DNA from: UBA11606 sp039815945
GTDB taxonomy: Bacteria > Actinomycetota > Acidimicrobiia > Acidimicrobiales > Aldehydirespiratoraceae
DNA: 26,137 nt
Reading direction: 5' to 3'
NCBI GenBank assembly: GCA_039815945.1
Contig: JBCBYI010000026.1
Coordinates: forward strand, 1 to 26,137
The notes beneath the pieces were generated by a model. That model worked only from the letters and a program-made list of their open reading frames with translations. It had not been told where the DNA came from and ran no database searches. A program made the translations under genes and the position numbers. Below, one piece after another: positions 21,465 to 26,137 of the stretch (its first letter is position 1; every line of letters begins with the position of its first letter).

Positions 21465-21716
21465 CTAGCAGCTACCCGGCACGTTCACGCCGGCCGCGAT
21501 CGAGCCTGCACCAAGATATGCGCCGACACCGGCTGCAGCTCGCGAAACCGGCTCAACCGACTTCCCGGCGTAGGCCCAAACGCCCCCGCTGATGCCACCA
21601 ACCGCATTCAACGCTCCGCTTGCGACGTGGCCACTGTCGCCAGCCGCAACCCCTGCCGCGGCCTGCACTGAGCCGGTATGCCCCGCATACGCGTACCCCT
21701 TCGTACCAGCCTCCCG
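21465..21716 (-). pseudogene. Truncated RHS C-terminal tip 2
   Basis: An 83-codon open frame that begins directly after, and in the same frame as, the TAG stop of the amidohydrolase. It reads REAGTKGYAYAGHTGSVQAA and continues through GDSGHVASGALNAVGG, GKSVEPVSRAAAG and a final PGSC. It aligns with the last 80 or so residues of tip 1 (GSVQA.AG.AAGD.GHVA.G, SGGVW..AGKSVEPVSR.AAG), but the RHS core and everything before it are gone. Only a GTG at 21668 could start it independently. It is best seen as the remnant of a displaced toxin tip left with its partner gene downstream. It could be translated only by reinitiation or read-through. Confidence 0.68.
21543..21566. repeat. 24-bp direct repeat, copy 2
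   Basis: Identical to 20295-20318, about 1.25 kb away in the same orientation, again encoding the GKSVEPVSR motif on the minus strand. Confidence 0.85.
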
Positions 21717-22904
21717 CTACAACGGCTGTGGCGTGTTGAGCTCGGTGACGTTGTCGAGCATGACGCGCTTGGTCTGCTCGGCGTCGAGGTTTTTGAGCTC
21801 GACGAGGTAGTCGAGCGGCTGCGGCATGCCCTCGATGTGAGGCCAATCCGATCCGAAGATCACGCGGTCAGCACCCATCAGTTCGACGACCTCGTCGACG
21901 TCGTCCTCCCAGAACGGATTCATCCAGACGTGCTTCTTGAACGTCTCGACGGGGTGATCGTCGAACCACCAGTACGACTTCTTGGCGGTCTGTTCGAACT
22001 TGCGAAACATCGGACCGAGGAAGTCCGACCCGTTCTCGATCGAGGCGACCCGCAGGTTCGGGAACCGGTCGAAAAGCTTCTCGAACACCGCCTGGATCAG
22101 CCAGTCCTGCGCCGCTCGCTCGATCGCGAAGCCCTTGAGCGACGGGCCCGCCCCACCGCCGGTGAGCGAGGAGAACGCATCGTCGGCATAGCCCTGCGAC
22201 GAGTAGCCGGAGTCGGCGGCGTGGATCACCAACGGCACACCGGACTCGTTGATCCGAGCCCACACCGGGTCGAACATCGGGTTGAACGGCGAGACCACAC
22301 CGGTGCGGGTGGTGACCGGCGCCGGCCGCATCACGAGCACGTTGGCACCGAGGCCCAGCACCTTGTCGACTTCGGCCACCGCGTCGTCGACGTCGCCGAG
22401 AGCGATGTAGGGCGCCGAGAAGATCGTGTTCTCGTAGTTGTACGACCAGTCGTCGTACAGCCACTGGTTGAACGCCTGCATCATCATGACGACGGCGTCG
22501 ACATCGTCCTTGATGACCTCTTCGTAGAGCACGCCGAGGGTCGGGAAGAGCCAGACACCCTGCAGGCCCTGCTGCTCGATGATCTTCACCCGAGCGGCGG
22601 GATCCATGTAATACGCCGGCAGCGGTTCGCGGTCCTTGAGCATCTCGAGCGGGTTGAGCCGCTCGGGATTGCCCTCGAAGTAGGGCCGCAGCGCACCGGG
22701 CTTCGCGATCGGATCCCACGTGGGGTTGGCGACGGCCTTGTTGAGCTTGCCGCCGACCAGGTGGTGTTTGCGGCCCCCGATGTCGACCCACTGCACGATG
22801 CGGGGCTGCATGGCCTCGGGCACGTGGCGGGTGAAGGCATCGAGCGCTTCGTAGTAGTGGTTGTCGGCGTCGAACGGGACGAAGTCGAGCTGATCCGGTG
22901 TCAT
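21717..22904 (-). CDS. Amidohydrolase family protein (amidohydrolase_2 type)
   Basis: 395 residues of the metal-dependent amidohydrolase/decarboxylase-like family. The N-terminal metal site is degenerate relative to DxHxH: VPFDADNHYYEALDAF (D12, D14, H16). Further family marks are IEQQGLQGVWLFPTLG, GVPLVIHAADSGY (metal-ligand His), RFPNLRVASIENGSDF, and the terminal DRVIFGSDWPHIEGMPQP with the catalytic Asp. Members hydrolyse or decarboxylate cyclic or aromatic acids and are common beside CoA-dependent catabolic genes in Actinobacteria; substrate unknown. The ATG at 22904 has GGGAG 6 nt upstream and a -10 at 22935-22940. The promoter is covered by a long inverted repeat, so it is probably repressor-controlled. 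Its stop directly abuts the RHS tip remnant. Confidence 0.92.
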   Translation of the reverse strand: MTPDQLDFVPFDADNHYYEALDAFTRHVPEAMQPRIVQWVDIGGRKHHLVGGKLNKAVANPTWDPIAKPGALRPYFEGNPERLNPLEMLKDREPLPAYYMDPAARVKIIEQQGLQGVWLFPTLGVLYEEVIKDDVDAVVMMMQAFNQWLYDDWSYNYENTIFSAPYIALGDVDDAVAEVDKVLGLGANVLVMRPAPVTTRTGVVSPFNPMFDPVWARINESGVPLVIHAADSGYSSQGYADDAFSSLTGGGAGPSLKGFAIERAAQDWLIQAVFEKLFDRFPNLRVASIENGSDFLGPMFRKFEQTAKKSYWWFDDHPVETFKKHVWMNPFWEDDVDEVVELMGADRVIFGSDWPHIEGMPQPLDYLVELKNLDAEQTKRVMLDNVTELNTPQPL

Positions 22905-22934
22905 GTCGGGCTCCCGAGGTGCGGCGTGATCTCC

Positions 22935-22940
22935 ACCGTA
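22935..22940 (-). promoter_or_regulatory. -10 element TACGGT of the amidohydrolase gene
   Basis: TACGGT on the minus strand lies 30 nt before the ATG, leaving a short leader that carries the GGGAG ribosome site (22915 to 22911). Confidence 0.5.
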
Positions 22941-22941
22941 A

Positions 22942-22968
22942 CGGTTCCTGACGGCGCGTCAGAAACCG
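22942..22968. promoter_or_regulatory. 27-bp inverted-repeat operator
   Basis: Arms CGGTTcCTGACG (22942-22953) and CGTCAGaAACCG (22957-22968) are complementary at 11 of 12 positions around a GCG centre. It covers the spacer and -35 region of the amidohydrolase promoter, just past its -10. Size and symmetry fit a TetR-family dimer site; the regulator is not in the window. Confidence 0.65.
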
Positions 22969-23039
22969 GTCGCCCACTCGATGTGCGACCAGGCGCTCGT
23001 CTCGACCCACCGATGTCGCTCCCGTGTGGCATCGGCCGC

Positions 23040-23045
23040 TAGATT
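23040..23045 (+). promoter_or_regulatory. -10 element TAGATT, leaderless-type, for the 23052 gene
   Basis: TAGATT ends exactly 6 nt before the GTG at 23052, which supports that start. Confidence 0.6.
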
Positions 23046-23051
23046 CCTCCC

Positions 23052-23477
23052 GTGCCTTCCACCGCTGAACTCCAGGCCGCCACGTACAAGCGCGGTACCA
23101 AGGTCCGCCTCGTCGACGACCTGCCGAGCCACCCCGCCGGGTCGCAGGGCAAGGTCGCGTTGGCCAACGGCATGACCTGGAAGCGCTACTGGGTCCGGTT
23201 CGCCGACGGCACCTCGGTCGGCCACGTCGATCACGAGTCGCTGGTGCGGGCCAAGGACTACGACCTCTTCGTCGTCGCCCGCGACCGCGAGGCGATCGAG
23301 GCCGAAGAAGCCGCCACCAAGGCCGCCGAACTGGCCGAAGCCGGAGGTGGCGACGATGCCGGCGCCGATGGCGGTGGCGCTTTGGCTGCCGGTGGAGGCG
23401 CCACGATCAACGGCGTGTTCATCGCCCAGAGCTGGCTCGACAAGGCCGCCGCCGCTCGGGCCCGGATCCTGGGCTGA
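23052..23477 (+). CDS. Hypothetical protein with SH3-like N-terminus
   Basis: 141 residues from a GTG start. The first 75 read like a small beta-barrel: YKRGTKVRLVDDLPSHPAGSQGKVALANGMTWKRYWVRFADGTSVGHVDHESLV, a KOW/SH3-like pattern of short strands with a glycine turn. A charged helix (RDREAIEAEEAATKAAELAEA) follows, then a Gly/Ala/Asp-rich flexible linker (about 97-120), and a short helix INGVFIAQSWLDKAAAARARILG at the end. I do not recognise a named family. It is cytoplasmic by composition. The trmO gene starts 5 nt after its stop, so the two are one operon; a role in RNA or ribosome metabolism is possible but unproven. Confidence 0.75.
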   Translation: MPSTAELQAATYKRGTKVRLVDDLPSHPAGSQGKVALANGMTWKRYWVRFADGTSVGHVDHESLVRAKDYDLFVVARDREAIEAEEAATKAAELAEAGGGDDAGADGGGALAAGGGATINGVFIAQSWLDKAAAARARILG

Positions 23478-23482
23478 GGCAG

Positions 23483-23962
23483 ATGGCCGCCGAGTTCACC
23501 GTCTCGGCCATCGGCCACGTCCACAACGAACGAACCTCACCCGAGGACGACGACTGGGATTCGGTCGTCTCGACGGTCGTGCTCGACGACGAGTGGTTCA
23601 CCCCCGACGTCGTCGCCGGCCTCGCCGAGTTCTCCCATCTCGACATCGTCTTCTTGTTCGACCGGGTCGATCCCGACAAGGTCGATCTCGGCGCTCGCCA
23701 CCCGCGCAACCGGGAGGACTGGCCGTTGGTCGGCATCTTCGCCCAGCGAGCCAAGGCCCGCCCGAACCGGCTCGGGGTCACGACGTGTGAGCTGCTCGCC
23801 GTCGATGGGCTGACCCTCACCGTGATGGGCCTCGATGCGATCGACGCCACGCCGGTGCTCGACATCAAGCCGCACATGATCGAGTTCCAGGCCCGCACCG
23901 AGGTCCGCCAACCCGCGTGGGTCGGCGAGCTGATGGCGCAGTACTGGGAACGGCCGGACTGA
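23483..23962 (+). CDS. trmO: TrmO-like tRNA t6A37 N6-methyltransferase
   Basis: 159 residues of the TsaA/UPF0066/TrmO family, SAM-dependent enzymes that methylate the t6A37 base of certain tRNAs. The beta-barrel family marks are VSAIGHVHNER at the N-terminus, LAEFSHLDIVFLFDRV (47-62), the SAM-binding GIFAQRAKARPNRLGVTTCELL (84-105), and DATPVLDIKPHM (121-132). The family form is usually TR.P.RPNPIG; here QRAKARPNRLG is a recognisable variant. The protein is the short, single-domain type (E. coli TrmO is longer). The start lies 5 nt after the stop of the upstream hypothetical gene, implying co-expression. The assignment to methyltransferase is firm; the exact tRNA target is inferred. Confidence 0.86.
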   Translation: MAAEFTVSAIGHVHNERTSPEDDDWDSVVSTVVLDDEWFTPDVVAGLAEFSHLDIVFLFDRVDPDKVDLGARHPRNREDWPLVGIFAQRAKARPNRLGVTTCELLAVDGLTLTVMGLDAIDATPVLDIKPHMIEFQARTEVRQPAWVGELMAQYWERPD

Positions 23963-23966
23963 AACC

Positions 23967-24015
23967 GGTCGACACCGACCAAGCGGGTGCAGGCTCAGCG
24001 CGTGCGGGCTCAGCG
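23967..24015. repeat. Convergent intergenic spacer with hairpin and 15-nt tandem repeat
   Basis: GGTCG-ACAC-CGACC at 23967-23980 is a short hairpin just behind the trmO stop, without a T-run. GTGC(A/G)GGCTCAGCG then occurs at 23987-24000 and 24002-24015; the repeat includes the crotonase stop codon, so a second in-frame TGA follows 15 nt later on the minus strand. Confidence 0.55.
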
Positions 24016-24840
24016 GGTCCGGGGGTCGATCCGCGTGCCCGACGAGAACGCCTCGCTCCCGGCCTCCATACCGGCCATGTCGAATCCCGTGGTGAGCAGC
24101 GACGGCCCCATCGACAGCGCCTGCTTGGTGCCGAGATCGTTGGCCGCCCAGATCGACCGCAACGACGCCTGCACGCCGATCGGCGGCTGCGAGGCGATCG
24201 CGTCGGCGACCCAACGGGCCCGCGCCATCAGTTCGTCGGCGGGGCAGATCTCGCTCACGAGACCGATGCGGTGCGCCGTCTCGGCCGACATGCGCTCGTG
24301 GTTGCCGAGCAGCGTCATACGCAGCACCTCGCCGAGCGGCATGTACTGCAACATCTTCATCGGCTCGTAGACCGCAGCCATGCCGTAGGTGACGTGGGGG
24401 TCGAAGAAGGTGGCGTGATCGGCGGCGATGATGATGTCGCTCTCGGCGAGCATGTAGAACGCGCCGCCGCACGCCATGCCATTGACCGCACAGATCACCG
24501 GCTTCCACAGATCGCACGACTTCGGACCGAGATCGTCGCCTGGATCGTCGTACATGAAGTTGTTCGACGTGCCGTAGAGGCGGGAATCGCCGGCCATGTT
24601 GGTGAACTCGGCCTCGTTTCGATCGATGCCGACACAGAACGACCGATCGCTGGCCGCGGTGAGCACGATCGCGTTGACCCGGTCGTCACTGCGGAACGCC
24701 CGCCAGGTCGCCTTCAGTTCCTCTTGCATGGTGGGGCTGAAGGCGTTGTAGGCCTCGGGGCGGTCGAGCGTCACGACGGCGACGAACGCGTCCTCGTCGA
24801 TGTCGACGGTGATCGTCGTGAACGATGCGAAGTCGGTCAT
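24010..24840 (-). CDS. Enoyl-CoA hydratase/isomerase (crotonase) family protein, atypical active site
   Basis: 276 residues from ATG 24840. Crotonase-fold marks are VVTLDRPEAYNAFSP, DRSFCVGIDRNE and VICAVNGMACGGAFYMLAESDIIIAAD, which provide CoA binding and the oxyanion hole. Standard enoyl-CoA hydratases carry a Glu in GGG.EL and another in the FGQPE segment; here these read GGAFYML and FFDPHVTYG, so both catalytic glutamates appear replaced. The protein is thus more likely an isomerase, hydrolase, dehalogenase-type or other crotonase than a plain hydratase. The ATG overlaps the aminotransferase stop (ATGA), so the pair is translationally coupled. A longer in-frame reading upstream lies over the aminotransferase gene and is rejected. 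Confidence 0.9.
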   Translation of the reverse strand: MTDFASFTTITVDIDEDAFVAVVTLDRPEAYNAFSPTMQEELKATWRAFRSDDRVNAIVLTAASDRSFCVGIDRNEAEFTNMAGDSRLYGTSNNFMYDDPGDDLGPKSCDLWKPVICAVNGMACGGAFYMLAESDIIIAADHATFFDPHVTYGMAAVYEPMKMLQYMPLGEVLRMTLLGNHERMSAETAHRIGLVSEICPADELMARARWVADAIASQPPIGVQASLRSIWAANDLGTKQALSMGPSLLTTGFDMAGMEAGSEAFSSGTRIDPRTR

Positions 24841-26033
24841 GCGCCCTCCCCTTCCGGCGTGGCCCAGTCTCTCAGGCGACGCATCGCCTCGGCACAATCC
24901 TCGGTGGAACCGGCGAACGAGAATCGCACGGAGCGATGCCCTCTCGTGGGATCGAAGTCGACCCCCGGGGTGGTCGCGACTCCGAGCTCGTCGAGCCAGG
25001 TCGCGCACAGGGCCTGACTGTCGGTCGTCCGCCCGGCCCCGATCAGGTGGTCGATCCCGGCCCACACGTAGAACGCACCGTCGGCCGGGGCGAGGTCGGC
25101 GAAGCCTGCGTCGCGGAGACCGTCGAGCACGATCCGCCGGTTGGTGGTGTAGCGGTCGACGTTGGCCTGGCACTCGTCATGGCAGTCGAAGGCCGCGACG
25201 GCACCGAGCTGCGAGAGCGTCGGTGCCGAGATGGTGACGTTCTGCCCGATCCGGGTCAACGCGTCGCGCAGCGCGTCGGGCATCACCAGCCAGCCGAGCC
25301 GCCACCCCGTCATCGAGAAGTACTTGGAGAAGCTGTTGATCACAATCGCATCAGGGTCGAACCGCAACGCTGTCGGGGCCGGCTCGCCGTACGAGAGCCC
25401 GTGGTAGATCTCGTCGCTGACGAACCACACCCCGTTCGCCCGGCACCAGGTGGTGATCTCGGCCATGCGCTGATCGTCAAGCATGGTGCCGGTCGGGTTC
25501 GACGGCGACGACAGCACCAGGCCCGCGATGGGACCGCCCTCGGCCACGATCTCGTCGAGCAGTTCGACGGTCGGCTGGAAGCGGGTCGCCATCGTGGTGG
25601 CGAGATCGACGACCTCGCAGCCGAGCGCCTCCAGCGCGTTGCGGTAGCACGGGTATCCCGGCGACGGCACGACGACCCGGTCACCGACGTCGAACGCGGC
25701 CAGGAAGGCGGCCACGAAGGCGCCGGACGCTCCCACGGTGAACATCAGACGGCCGGCATCGACGTCGACCCCGTACCACTCGTCGTAGTGGCGGGCGACG
25801 CGGGCCCGGAGCTCCGGCGTGCCCGCGGCGGTCGTGTAGCCGAGCACGTCCTCGTCGAGGGCGCGGTGCGCCGCGGCGATCACGCCGGCCGGTGCCGGGG
25901 TCGACGGCTGCCCGACCTCGAGGTGAAGGACCTCGCCGCCCCCCTGCTCTCGTTCCTCGGCGGCCCGCATGACCTCCATGACGTAGAACGGGGCGATCTC
26001 GCCTCGATTCGACGGTCTGCGCTGGGACTTCAT
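24837..26033 (-). CDS. PLP-dependent class I/II aminotransferase
   Basis: 398 residues from ATG 26033 (MKSQRRPSNRGEIAPFYVME). Fold-type I residues are all present: LHLEVGQPSTPAP near the N-terminus, SSPSNPTGTM (N179), VSDEIYHGLSYG (D207, Y210), the PLP-binding lysine in INSFSKYFSMTGWRLGW (K237) and the Arg in that motif (R245), and RFSFAG at the C-terminus. It transfers an amino group between an amino acid and a 2-oxo acid in the cytoplasm; the donor and acceptor are not predictable. A 21-residue N-terminal extension from ATG 26096 is possible but does not look conserved. It is the promoter-proximal gene of the pair with the crotonase-like gene. Confidence 0.93.
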   Translation of the reverse strand: MKSQRRPSNRGEIAPFYVMEVMRAAEEREQGGGEVLHLEVGQPSTPAPAGVIAAAHRALDEDVLGYTTAAGTPELRARVARHYDEWYGVDVDAGRLMFTVGASGAFVAAFLAAFDVGDRVVVPSPGYPCYRNALEALGCEVVDLATTMATRFQPTVELLDEIVAEGGPIAGLVLSSPSNPTGTMLDDQRMAEITTWCRANGVWFVSDEIYHGLSYGEPAPTALRFDPDAIVINSFSKYFSMTGWRLGWLVMPDALRDALTRIGQNVTISAPTLSQLGAVAAFDCHDECQANVDRYTTNRRIVLDGLRDAGFADLAPADGAFYVWAGIDHLIGAGRTTDSQALCATWLDELGVATTPGVDFDPTRGHRSVRFSFAGSTEDCAEAMRRLRDWATPEGEGA

Positions 26034-26137
26034 CAGGGGAGCTTGGCACGTTCTGGTCTCGGATCCGGCGTCTGGGGTGAAGCCGGGCCGAGACATTGGT
26101 ACCTTGGCCTTCCGTGACGAGGACGTGCGGAATTTGT

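Noticed and set aside
19448..21716. The array as an insertion sequence or prophage fragment
   Set aside because: No transposase, integrase, terminal inverted repeats or target duplication were seen; RHS-tip displacement explains the repeats better.
21720..23042. A 454-codon plus-strand frame opposite the amidohydrolase
   Set aside because: It is a shadow of the amidohydrolase, which has conserved metal-site motifs, a ribosome site and a promoter.
1..26137. tRNA, rRNA, riboswitch or CRISPR elements
   Set aside because: No cloverleaf, conserved rRNA segment, regularly spaced repeat array or familiar riboswitch core was recognised by eye; this was not a computed search.

Overview
This is a very GC-rich, gene-dense chromosomal window with strong G/C preference at third codon positions. 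The gene content fits a free-living actinobacterium: a DUF222/13E12-type HNH endonuclease behind a Gram-positive-type SOS box, an actinobacterial-style acyl-CoA dehydrogenase, CHAT proteins, and many start codons lying about 6 nt behind a TANNNT -10 element (leaderless-type promoters). Acidimicrobiia or a relative is my guess from style alone; there is no rRNA or marker gene here to prove it. I saw no tRNA, rRNA, CRISPR array, transposase or integrase.

Layout. 1-612: 3'-incomplete EamA/DMT transporter (-). 702-1133: small unrecognised protein (+). 1166-4272: tight minus-strand operon TauE/SafE permease, adenosine-deaminase-family enzyme, SDR oxidoreductase, MOSC protein. 4323-6860: DUF2207-type membrane protein and an alpha/beta hydrolase (+). 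6922-12079: a conflict-system-like block with a CHAT (caspase-like) protease translationally coupled to a large alpha/beta hydrolase (+), convergent with a second, membrane-anchored CHAT protein (-) whose stop codon overlaps that of the hydrolase. 12139-17460: AlkD-like repair protein (-), TIM-barrel isomerase-like protein (+), compact PPDK-like protein (-), aldehyde dehydrogenase (+), SOS-box-controlled HNH endonuclease (+). 17480-19253: VOC protein and acyl-CoA dehydrogenase (-), with an intrinsic terminator and a palindromic operator.

19448-21716 is the accessory hot spot: two tandem modules on the minus strand, each made of a 5'-truncated RHS/polymorphic-toxin C-terminal tip followed directly by a small paralogous multi-pass membrane protein (candidate immunity protein). 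They lie immediately behind the stop codon of an amidohydrolase gene. The two tips share a 24-bp exact direct repeat, and a further small membrane protein follows.

21717-26137: amidohydrolase (-) with a long inverted-repeat operator over its promoter, a small SH3-like protein plus TrmO (+), and an aminotransferase and atypical crotonase coupled by an ATGA overlap (-).

Most metabolic genes (acyl-CoA dehydrogenase, crotonase-like, ALDH, SDR, amidohydrolase) suggest catabolism of fatty or aromatic acids. The parts most worth attention are the CHAT/hydrolase/CHAT block, the RHS-tip/membrane-protein array, the SOS-controlled endonuclease and the recurrent leaderless promoter architecture.
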